From an uncultured Bacteroidota bacterium (GTDB lineage Bacteria > Bacteroidota > Bacteroidia > Chitinophagales > Chitinophagaceae), in contig CAILMA010000531.1 in assembly GCA_903835145.1 (NCBI GenBank), forward strand, positions 1 to 19,365: a stretch of 19,365 bases of DNA, given 5' to 3'. The position numbers were made by a program, and so were the translations under genes. This document shows positions 1 to 6,246 of the stretch, in pieces. Below the pieces are notes generated by a model. That model was given only the letters and a program-made list of their open reading frames with translations. It had not been told where the DNA came from and searched no databases. Each line of letters opens with the position of its first letter. Positions within the stretch are counted from its first letter, which is position 1.

Positions 1-866
1 AATTCACGCGGCTAAAAAATGGCCACTACATGGTGTTAGGCAATATTATTATGCCTAAGGGATGGCGACCAACTGTTGACCCAAGTTCGATTGACCCGCA
101 GAACATGTCGCCTGAAAAGCTTACCAATTTTGCAATAGACGAAAAAATCCAGTTTTCATATGGCACACTTCTGGAATACAATAAAGATAAACTCGTTTGG
201 TGGTGGCGATCAGGCGAGTATTACAAACAAGTAGACTTTCACGACTGCGCGGACGGAAAACCGGTTTACGATATACATGAAAATGCATTTTTTTTCGATG
301 AAGTCAACAAGGCGGTGTATGTTAGTTTTAAAAACATTAGCCAAATTGTAAAAGTGAACTACCCAAGTGGTGTCATCTCGAATATATTCGGGTCAATTTA
401 TTATCCGGGGCAACCTTGCTCTGATACTACACTCTTCTTTGAACAGCACGCCTGTAAAATAACGCATGATGGCCATCTTATTGTATTCAACAATAATGTT
501 AACCACATAGATGAACCGCCAACTGTTGTGGAAATGGAAGAACCGAAGGGAAGCAAAATGTATCTGAAGAAGGTATGGGAATACATATACCCTGTAAAAA
601 ATGCTGAAGCAAAGGTAAAGGAACTGACCAGCGGTGGAAACGTGCAGGAATTGTCAGACCATTCCTTATTTGTTTCCATGTGTTCCCCTTTCGGGAATAC
701 CTATATTGTGGACAAGCAAAAGCACCTGATTTGGGATGCAGAAATGGAAAGTTACTGCGTGCCGTTAAAAAAATGGATAAGCCTGAGCCAATACAGAAAT
801 AGCTTTATCTCTTCTCGAAAAGAAATGGAATCGCTGATATGGAATTCCTCTGTTTTCAAAAATTGA
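1..866 (+). CDS. Arylsulfotransferase (ASST)-like protein, 5'-truncated by the window edge
   Basis: The reading frame is open from base 3 and the first visible residues (FTRLKNGHYMVLGN) already look like the interior of the family, so the first ATG at 30 is not the true start. About 287 codons are visible. The fragment carries features of the ASST beta-propeller: an early 'NGHYMVLGN' strand, a 'YDIHENAFFFD' segment followed by 'VYVSFKNISQIVKVN' (the usual 'S-R-N-.-.-.-V-.-K-I-D' blade), 'FFEQHACKITHDGHLIVFNNN' (the conserved Q-H and the 'ilvfDNg' strand) and a late 'NTYIVDKQKHLIWD' blade. Known ASST enzymes transfer sulfate from a phenolic sulfate donor to an acceptor in the periplasm; many Bacteroidota homologues have no tested activity. 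The N-terminus, where a signal peptide would be, is not visible. The gene ends 84 bases before the next one and no clear terminator separates them. Family placement is by motif reading only. Confidence 0.7.
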   Translation, partial: FTRLKNGHYMVLGNIIMPKGWRPTVDPSSIDPQNMSPEKLTNFAIDEKIQFSYGTLLEYNKDKLVWWWRSGEYYKQVDFHDCADGKPVYDIHENAFFFDEVNKAVYVSFKNISQIVKVNYPSGVISNIFGSIYYPGQPCSDTTLFFEQHACKITHDGHLIVFNNNVNHIDEPPTVVEMEEPKGSKMYLKKVWEYIYPVKNAEAKVKELTSGGNVQELSDHSLFVSMCSPFGNTYIVDKQKHLIWDAEMESYCVPLKKWISLSQYRNSFISSRKEMESLIWNSSVFKN

Positions 867-910
867 CAAAACACTGTAATTTAATTTTACAGAAATTGGT
901 TTGCCTTCTT

Positions 911-918
911 TACTTTTG
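911..918 (+). promoter_or_regulatory. Putative Bacteroidota -7 element for the Ig-repeat gene
   Basis: TACTTTTG matches the Bacteroidota sigma-factor -7 consensus TAnnTTTG and lies 32 bases before the ATG at 951, which would give a leader of roughly 25 bases. No convincing -33 TTG lies about 17-20 bases upstream, so this is a tentative call. Confidence 0.4.
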
Positions 919-950
919 ACGAATATAATCTAAGAAATAAAAATACATTT

Positions 951-2699
951 ATGAAATCACTGTTGTACTTATTTATTGCACTGCTGTTTACGTTTAAATC
1001 TTTGGGTTGTGTTGTTCCGGTTGCCGGGGCAATTCACGGCTACGGCAGCACCATATGCATGGGTACTACAGTTACACTTACCAATGACACTACCGGTGGC
1101 CGCTGGAAAAGCACTGACTCCCTCGTAGCCAGCATCAATGCTACTACTGGCGTTATAACCCCACATATGCCGGGTGCAGATACGATTCTTTATATATTGT
1201 CAGACAGCTGCGGAGCTGATACCGTTATGCTTGCCATTACTGTAAGTGCCAAACCTTCAGCTGTGTTCTATTCCAGCCTCAATGTGGGTTCTTACACTAC
1301 ATTCAGCCTTTCTACCGGCGCATCCTTTACTGCTGTTACCGGCACTGCTACCTGGCCTTCCGGCACCGATACATTATACGGCGTTTCCGCCGGCACTGCC
1401 ATCTGCACGCTTACCAATACAGCAGGATGCACAGTTTATGATACAGTTTCCGTTGGCAACTACCCTGTTGTAGGTATACCCACGCTGGGAAGTACCCTGC
1501 ATGGCTGTGTAGGTAATACCGGCACAGTAACCGACTCATCTACCAGTGGCCGCTGGAGCAGCAGCAACACAACTGTTGCGAGCATAAACCCAACTACAGG
1601 TGCGTTACGCGAACTCGCTACAGGGGTAGCACTCATAAGTTATACGGTAACCCGCAGCGGAAGCACTGGGTGGAAATGCATTATGGTTTCAGTAGATCAG
1701 GTGCCTACAGCAATAACCGGCGCTAACCGCCTATGTCGCGGAGATACGATTGTGCTCTCAACTGATAATTATTGGTCAGTTTTCAGTACAACACGCCTTG
1801 GTGTGCAATGGACCACCAGCGATACGCTGATTGCTAGAGTACCTGATAGTACCACTGCAAGCATAGTACTTACCGCTGTGCAGGAAGGCACCGTAACACT
1901 TACTGCCACTTCGCTTAACAGCGGCTGTTTTACGAGTGTGAGCTTAACAGTTGACACGTTACCGCTGTTATCAAACATCACCGGCACAACTGTGCTTTGC
2001 TCCAGTACCTACACTACACTTGTTGAGACAGTGCCTGGTGGCGTATGGAGCAGTTCTAATACATCTATTGGCACCGTTTCATCTACCGGCCTTGTTACCG
2101 GCCTTATAGCTGGTACCGACACCATCATCTATACCTATACCAACAGCTGCGGTGCTGAAAGCAAGTCTACGTCCATCACTGTTAACGCTTTGCCGGTAGT
2201 TGATGCCATAACTGGTGGCTCCACACTTAACATAGGCAGCACAATTACTCTTGCCGATGCCACAACTGGCGGGGCGTGGAGCAGCAGTGCTGCTTCTATT
2301 GCCACAGTAAACAGCGCAACCGGTGTAGTTACCGGTGTGGCACTGGGCAATGCCGTTATTTCTTACACGGTAACCAACAGTTCAGGCTGCACGAACTATA
2401 CAACTGAACTGGTAGACGTAGTGCCTCCGGCTGGTATTGAAGCCGTTAATGCAAACACTCCTTTCAGTGTTTTCCCTAATCCGGCACATGGTACCGTTAA
2501 TATAGGATGGAACAACCTTAGCATCAGTAACGTTGCAGTGGCAGTTACTGACCTTACCGGTAAAACGATCATCAACAAAACAATAACAGGAAACGCTACT
2601 TCAGCACAAATCGATATCTCGGCACTAAAAGCTGGTATCTACCTGGTAATCATCAACAACGACGGGCAGAAATATTACAGCAAGATAGTTGTGGAGTAA
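951..2699 (+). CDS. T9SS-exported protein with bacterial Ig-like (Big_2-type) repeats
   Basis: This 582-residue protein starts with a hydrophobic signal sequence (about residues 1-19). A cysteine at residue 20 follows S-L-G, a poor lipobox, so ordinary Sec export is more likely. The body consists of five to six degenerate repeats of 60-80 residues. Each has a G-x-W strand (W51, W202, W287, W366, W443), then 'S-x-A-x-I/V', a 'T-G-x-V/I' turn and 'G-x-x-x-I-x-Y'. This is the pattern of Big_2-type bacterial Ig domains. The last 75 or so residues form a type A T9SS sorting domain: 'FSVFPNPAHG', a middle 'VTDLTGKTI' strand and a final 'AGIYLVIINNDGQKYYSKIV'. Known clients of this kind are moved across the outer membrane and anchored or released at the surface. 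No catalytic domain is visible, so an adhesin or matrix role is an inference. A strong terminator follows the stop. Confidence 0.88.
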   Translation: MKSLLYLFIALLFTFKSLGCVVPVAGAIHGYGSTICMGTTVTLTNDTTGGRWKSTDSLVASINATTGVITPHMPGADTILYILSDSCGADTVMLAITVSAKPSAVFYSSLNVGSYTTFSLSTGASFTAVTGTATWPSGTDTLYGVSAGTAICTLTNTAGCTVYDTVSVGNYPVVGIPTLGSTLHGCVGNTGTVTDSSTSGRWSSSNTTVASINPTTGALRELATGVALISYTVTRSGSTGWKCIMVSVDQVPTAITGANRLCRGDTIVLSTDNYWSVFSTTRLGVQWTTSDTLIARVPDSTTASIVLTAVQEGTVTLTATSLNSGCFTSVSLTVDTLPLLSNITGTTVLCSSTYTTLVETVPGGVWSSSNTSIGTVSSTGLVTGLIAGTDTIIYTYTNSCGAESKSTSITVNALPVVDAITGGSTLNIGSTITLADATTGGAWSSSAASIATVNSATGVVTGVALGNAVISYTVTNSSGCTNYTTELVDVVPPAGIEAVNANTPFSVFPNPAHGTVNIGWNNLSISNVAVAVTDLTGKTIINKTITGNATSAQIDISALKAGIYLVIINNDGQKYYSKIVVE

Positions 2700-2729
2700 G
2701 GCTCAGCCTTATTCTATTGTTAGTGCAAT

Positions 2730-2767
2730 CCCCCGGAATCTTTATGACTCCGGGGGCTTGCTTTTTT
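2730..2767 (+). terminator. Intrinsic terminator after the Ig-repeat gene
   Basis: An 8-bp GC-rich stem (CCCCCGGA at 2730-2737 with TCCGGGGG at 2749-2756, 11-base loop) is followed by six T residues at 2762-2767. It lies 31 bases after the stop codon at 2699. Confidence 0.8.
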
Positions 2768-2833
2768 GGGAGGGTGGTTAAAGCTCAGCACGGCTACCTA
2801 TGCGTAAAATAAAAGCCGGTAAGCTTACTGGTT

Positions 2834-2859
2834 CAACCACCTTCGGGGTTGGCTTTTTT
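2834..2859 (+). terminator. Second terminator-like hairpin downstream of the Ig-repeat gene
   Basis: CAACC (2834-2838), one bulged A, CC-TTC-GG, and GGTTG (2847-2851) form a 7-bp stem followed by GC and six T residues (2854-2859). It could back up the terminator at 2730-2767, or belong to the dyad cluster that continues to 2917. Confidence 0.5.
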
Positions 2860-2870
2860 ATTATTCGCAA

Positions 2871-2917
2871 CCGCGGGTTTTGCCCGCGGCTATTAATAGT
2901 TCAAGCCCTTCAGGCTT
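2871..2917. repeat. Two adjacent inverted repeats without T-tracts
   Basis: CCGCGGG at 2871-2877 and CCCGCGG at 2883-2889 are a perfect 7-bp dyad around a 5-base loop. AAGCC at 2903-2907 and GGCTT at 2913-2917 form a second, shorter dyad. Neither is followed by a T-run on either strand. They sit between the 3' ends of two convergent genes (2699 and 2954), where they could stop or protect transcripts. Confidence 0.5.
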
Positions 2918-2953
2918 ACCTGTGTTGCAAAGGAAATTTAATATCGAAACGGA

Positions 2954-3541
2954 TTACTTGACCAGCTTGCCTCTTTGCCACAGCTCCTTTTTAATTAATG
3001 CGCCACCCCTTTCAAAATAGGACCAGGTGCCGTCTTTAATGTCTTTATCTTTAGGGTGGGTAACTATCGCCCAATGTGGTGCCGAAGTGGCATCATGAAC
3101 GTAGGTGGAATCACTTACGTATTCAAACTTGGGGGACTGATCTAAAATCTTATAGGTTCCGGCTACCTTCACGCTACCATCATCATAGTATTCAACGTAA
3201 AAATCGACTTTAACACCATCAATACAGGTAAAGGTCTTTTCGAGGCGGCCATTCGGGAAATAACTCCGGTAGTCACCGATGATAAAATCATTGTTCTTTT
3301 TAGCATACACCTCCTTTATTTGTCCGTTTTTATAGTACGTCTTCACGTTCGTAACCCTACAGTTATAGGGCGCATCGTTTGGGCCGGATGAGGAATATTC
3401 TGTGTTTTCCTGCACCGAATAAGACCCCGCTTCGTCTCTTACGGTATCTATATAAACCCTCACATTTAGGTGCGCGCTGCTTGATAAGCTCAGGCCGAGG
3501 AGGCAGGCGGTAATACAACCGATAAACCGGATTTTTTTCAT
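2954..3541 (-). CDS. Exported MORN-type (YwqK-like) repeat protein
   Basis: This 195-residue protein has a Sec signal peptide (MKKIRFIGCI, then a leucine-rich core to about residue 23). It has four short repeats of the MORN_2/YwqK kind: 'KTYYKNGQIKEVY' (67-79), 'RSYFPNGRLEKTF' (92-104), 'VEYYDDGSVKVAGTY' (116-130) and 'DGTWSYFERGGALIKKELW' (170-188). The recurring pattern is aromatic-aromatic-x-N/D-G-x-hydrophobic-basic. Proteins of this type are common in Bacteroidota and are often labelled 'toxin-antitoxin system YwqK family antitoxin', a name with little experimental support; the signal peptide here argues against a cytoplasmic antitoxin. The gene is alone on its strand, divergent from the T9SS client at 3817 and convergent with the Ig-repeat gene. 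Function is unknown. Confidence 0.75.
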   Translation of the reverse strand: MKKIRFIGCITACLLGLSLSSSAHLNVRVYIDTVRDEAGSYSVQENTEYSSSGPNDAPYNCRVTNVKTYYKNGQIKEVYAKKNNDFIIGDYRSYFPNGRLEKTFTCIDGVKVDFYVEYYDDGSVKVAGTYKILDQSPKFEYVSDSTYVHDATSAPHWAIVTHPKDKDIKDGTWSYFERGGALIKKELWQRGKLVK

Positions 3542-3607
3542 GCTATGGTGTTTTGGTTACAAATAACGATATGCAGGGGTTATAGTGGTTCAATCGCTGG
3601 AGGGCTC

Positions 3608-3633
3608 ACTATTGCAATCAAACAATAGTTTTT
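3608..3633 (+). terminator. Terminator-like hairpin with no upstream plus-strand gene
   Basis: ACTATTG (3608-3614) and CAATAGT (3623-3629) form a perfect 7-bp stem with an 8-base loop, followed by a T-run to 3633. The stem is AT-rich and so weak. No plus-strand gene lies just upstream; the nearest upstream gene is on the minus strand. It may be chance, or the 3' end of a short RNA. Confidence 0.3.
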
Positions 3634-3755
3634 CCAGTCTAATTCCTTACGTTTTGCCAGAAAAACTACATAAAGATATGCATTGAATATGATTTCCGCA
3701 CCTATGTTTTTAAATTTTTTACCTCCATTCTTGTTAAAATACCACTAAAGTGTAA

Positions 3756-3786
3756 TTGACAGAGGCATGTCGGGTAAGTAGTTTTG
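3756..3786 (+). promoter_or_regulatory. Putative promoter for the T9SS client at 3817
   Basis: TTGACA (3756-3761), a 17-base spacer and TAGTTTTG (3779-3786) match the Bacteroidota pattern of a -33 TTG and a -7 TAnnTTTG with usual spacing. The expected start of transcription is near 3793, giving a leader of about 24 bases to the ATG at 3817. This also argues against a start codon at 3784, which lies inside the -7 element. Confidence 0.65.
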
Positions 3787-3816
3787 TATTCGTTTTTCAC
3801 TTTAAAACTACTTGTT

Positions 3817-4755
3817 ATGAAACCAGCATTTACTCTTTTTTTATTGGCACTCACAGGCGCTGGAGTCGCCGTGCGGGCGCAGACCACCATTGCCGATGCC
3901 AGCCATATGCCTGCAGTGGGTTATACGGCGCCGGTAAGCACTGCAACTTCCAGTGTTCTCCCGGGCGCTGGCGGCACTGGCATTACCTGGGATTTCAGCG
4001 GTATATCTGCTACAACTGTTGCCACCGTCACGGTAATAGACCCGGCAACTTCGCCCTACATCAGCACATTTCCCACCGCTGACTACTGCCTGAAGCTGGC
4101 ACCGTCGGTGGGCAGTGCGCTTTATGACTACAACCGCAGCTCGGCCACCAAGAATGAATCGCTTGCCAGCAGCTATGCACCGGGCTCTGGTAACGACTAC
4201 ACGCCAAATCCGGAAACAGAAATACCGTTCCCGTTTGCGTACGGCAATTCTGTTACCGACACTTTTCAGAAAACCGGCGGTAGTGCAAACACTGTTATTA
4301 TTACGTACGATGGGTTCGGCACACTTAAAACCCCGTTTGGCACTTACAACAATGTTGTGCGTATGAAGCATGACTACGGAGGCACTGATGTAGACTATAA
4401 ATGGTGGACCACCAGCCCGCTGTTCATTATGGCCGTATACTCCGGCAGTTCTGGCTCTTATACCTTCTTAGGCGGCACCACTACCGATGTGAAGCCTGTT
4501 ACAGCCGCTGAGGGCGGCACAAGTATATACCCGAATCCGGTGCAAGGCGATGCAGTTTTGACGTTTAATACTTCTGTAGGTATTAACAGTGCATCGCTCT
4601 TCCTAAGCGATGTAACCGGCAAACTGATGAAGACCGTACCAGTGACCAGTAGGGAAACAAATTTCACCACGATTGGAATGGCACCGGGGATCTATTTCTA
4701 CCGGCTGGTGAATGATGGTGCGAATGTGGCATATGGAAAGGTTGTGATCAGGTAA
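3817..4755 (+). CDS. T9SS-exported protein of unknown function
   Basis: The ATG at 3817 is preferred over the in-frame ATG at 3784 because it places a clean signal peptide (MKPAFTLFLLALTGAGVAVRAQ) at the N-terminus and clears the predicted promoter. This gives 312 residues. The mature region opens with 'ITWDFSGI', a strand often seen in Bacteroidota secreted proteins of this architecture, and continues as a beta-rich, Thr/Ser/Gly-rich domain with no catalytic motif that I recognise. The last 77 residues (236-312) are a type A T9SS sorting domain: 'SIYPNPVQGD', 'LFLSDVTGKLM' and 'APGIYFYRLVNDG...YGKVVIR'. It should be exported by Sec and then T9SS to the cell surface or medium. It stands alone between its own promoter and a strong terminator. 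Export is well supported; the biological role is not. Confidence 0.85.
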   Translation: MKPAFTLFLLALTGAGVAVRAQTTIADASHMPAVGYTAPVSTATSSVLPGAGGTGITWDFSGISATTVATVTVIDPATSPYISTFPTADYCLKLAPSVGSALYDYNRSSATKNESLASSYAPGSGNDYTPNPETEIPFPFAYGNSVTDTFQKTGGSANTVIITYDGFGTLKTPFGTYNNVVRMKHDYGGTDVDYKWWTTSPLFIMAVYSGSSGSYTFLGGTTTDVKPVTAAEGGTSIYPNPVQGDAVLTFNTSVGINSASLFLSDVTGKLMKTVPVTSRETNFTTIGMAPGIYFYRLVNDGANVAYGKVVIR

Positions 4756-4768
4756 TTTCATTGAAGTG

Positions 4769-4797
4769 CAAAGCCCCGGGGAAAACCCGGGGCTTTG
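4769..4797. terminator. Symmetric (bidirectional) terminator between convergent genes
   Basis: A perfect 12-bp stem, CAAAGCCCCGGG (4769-4780) with CCCGGGGCTTTG (4786-4797), closes a GAAAA loop. It lies between the stop at 4755 (plus) and the pyrC stop at 4833 (minus). The A and T ends of the stem give a short T-run in both directions, so it can serve both genes. Confidence 0.8.
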
Positions 4798-4832
4798 TCA
4801 TTTAGAATATTTTGGGGCACGGTTGCTTTGCA

Positions 4833-6164
4833 TTACCTGTCAAATGCAAGGCGCTGGCCCTTTATAGTATCGTCAACAATGCCATTTTCATAAACTACAT
4901 TTCCGTTTACAATGGTATATTTAACTGAAGCGGGGAAACTCTGACCCTCAAAAGGCGACCATCCGCATTTATACAGTATGTTTTCCTTGGTTACTTTATA
5001 GCTTTCGCCAAGGTTCACTATTACGAGGTCAGCGTGGTATCCCTCCCTTATGTAACCGCGTTCCGATATCTGGAAACACTGGGCCGGGGCATGACACATT
5101 TTCTCTACTACTTTCTCCAGGGTTATCTTTTTCTCTTTTACATAGCTGAGCATGAGCAGCAGCGTATGTTGCACGAGTGGCACGCCCGCGGGGGCCTTGC
5201 TGTAGGGCTGTTGTTTTTCTTCCCAGGTATGTGGTGCATGATCGGTAGCTATGATATCCAGCCGGTCGTCCAGCAGCGCCTCCCAAAGTGCATCCCTGTT
5301 TGCAGGCGCCTTTATGGCCGGGTTACACTTTATGAGGTTACCATACCGGGCATAGTCATTAGCTGTAAAGTGCAGGTGATGCACGCAAACCTCTGATGTA
5401 ATGCGTTTATCGGAAATGGGGAAAAAGTTAGTGAATAACTTCAACTCTATTGCTGTTGAGATGTGTAGTATGTGTAGGCGGGTATTGTGTGTTTTTGCCA
5501 ATTGTACCGCAGAAAAGGAGCTTTCAAAACAAGCTTCCTCATCCCTTATCAGCGGATGAAAAGAGGCATCATTGGCATCGGGGTACTTCAGCTTATTAGC
5601 TGCTATTACCTGCTCATTTTCACAGTGCGTGGCTATGAGTACTTCCGATTCTGAAAAAATCTTGTTCAGGGTAAGGTAGTTATCTACCAGCATATCGCCG
5701 GTGCTTGAGCCCATGAAAATCTTTATACCACAAATGTTCTTTTTCTTCTTGTTGGTGAGCAATGCCTGTTCCGCATTACTGTTAGACACACCCATGAAGA
5801 ACGAATAGTTGGCTACCGATGTAGCGGCTCCTATATCGTACTTGGCTTCCAGCAATTCCTGGGTTATGGCCGGTGGGTTGGTGTTGGGCATTTCCATGAA
5901 AGAAGTGACGCCACCGGCCACCGCAGCCCTGGCTTCGGTGGCTATGGTAGCCTTTTGGGTAAGGCCGGGCTCACGAAAATGGACCTGGTCGTCTATTACA
6001 CCCGGCAGCAGGTGCAATCCTTCTCCGTTTATCTCGCGGCAGCCGTGTGCATCGGTTATGGTAGCGGCTATTTTTTCTATAATACCGTCTTTAACCCATA
6101 CATCACACACCTCGCTTTTACCTTCGTTTACTACAGTGATATTCTTAATAAGTATCGAATTCAT
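4833..6164 (-). CDS. pyrC: Dihydroorotase (class I, Bacteroidota type)
   Basis: Dihydroorotase interconverts carbamoyl-aspartate and dihydroorotate in de novo pyrimidine synthesis in the cytoplasm. The 443 residues match the amidohydrolase fold of class I enzymes. Visible motifs are 'DDQVHFREPG' (57-67), 'MPNTNP' (92-97, substrate binding), 'GIKIFMGSSTG' with K148 as the expected carboxylated lysine, 'THCE' (H180), 'HILHIST' (H231/H234) and 'TDHAPHT' (D308, the catalytic aspartate). The usual first metal-ligand pair H-x-H reads Q60-V-H62 here. From memory this QVH variant is common in Bacteroidota dihydroorotases, so I do not read it as a broken gene. The C-terminal 'SPFEGQSFPASVKYTIVNG' strand is also typical. 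The gene is single, has its own terminator downstream, and starts from a promoter region shared with the divergent gene at 6247. Confidence 0.93.
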   Translation of the reverse strand: MNSILIKNITVVNEGKSEVCDVWVKDGIIEKIAATITDAHGCREINGEGLHLLPGVIDDQVHFREPGLTQKATIATEARAAVAGGVTSFMEMPNTNPPAITQELLEAKYDIGAATSVANYSFFMGVSNSNAEQALLTNKKKKNICGIKIFMGSSTGDMLVDNYLTLNKIFSESEVLIATHCENEQVIAANKLKYPDANDASFHPLIRDEEACFESSFSAVQLAKTHNTRLHILHISTAIELKLFTNFFPISDKRITSEVCVHHLHFTANDYARYGNLIKCNPAIKAPANRDALWEALLDDRLDIIATDHAPHTWEEKQQPYSKAPAGVPLVQHTLLLMLSYVKEKKITLEKVVEKMCHAPAQCFQISERGYIREGYHADLVIVNLGESYKVTKENILYKCGWSPFEGQSFPASVKYTIVNGNVVYENGIVDDTIKGQRLAFDR

Positions 6165-6176
6165 GGCTTTATATTC

Positions 6177-6205
6177 TTTGCATTAGTGAATAACGCTTAA
6201 TTTTG
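6177..6205 (+). promoter_or_regulatory. Putative promoter for the Wzi/RemB-like gene
   Basis: TTTG (6177-6180), a 17-base spacer and TAATTTTG (6198-6205) fit the Bacteroidota -33/-7 consensus fully. The expected start of transcription is near 6212, about 35 bases before the ATG at 6247. Confidence 0.65.
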
Positions 6206-6210
6206 TTGTG

Positions 6211-6218
6211 CAAATTTA
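6211..6218 (-). promoter_or_regulatory. Putative -7 element for pyrC on the minus strand
   Basis: CAAATTTA on the plus strand reads TAAATTTG on the minus strand, a match to TAnnTTTG. It lies 47 bases before the pyrC ATG (6164), giving a leader of about 40 bases. The -33 element is not clear. It overlaps the start region of the plus-strand promoter at 6177-6205. Confidence 0.5.
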
Positions 6219-6246
6219 CAATTTAAGGAACTGTTAAAACCGCACT

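Noticed and set aside
1005..1013. Lipoprotein signal (Cys20) in the Ig-repeat protein
   Set aside because: The residues before the cysteine (S-L-G) do not make a good lipobox, and the protein already has a T9SS sorting domain.
2700..2953. CRISPR-like array suggested by closely spaced dyads
   Set aside because: The dyads differ in sequence and spacing; there is no repeated unit and no cas gene.
3784..3816. Upstream ATG at 3784 as the start of the T9SS client
   Set aside because: It overlaps the predicted -7 element and would add residues before a complete signal peptide; the ATG at 3817 is better.
3841..4371. Minus-strand open frame of 176 codons inside the T9SS client gene
   Set aside because: Arginine/cysteine-rich translation with no recognisable features, opposite a gene with a signal peptide and sorting domain.
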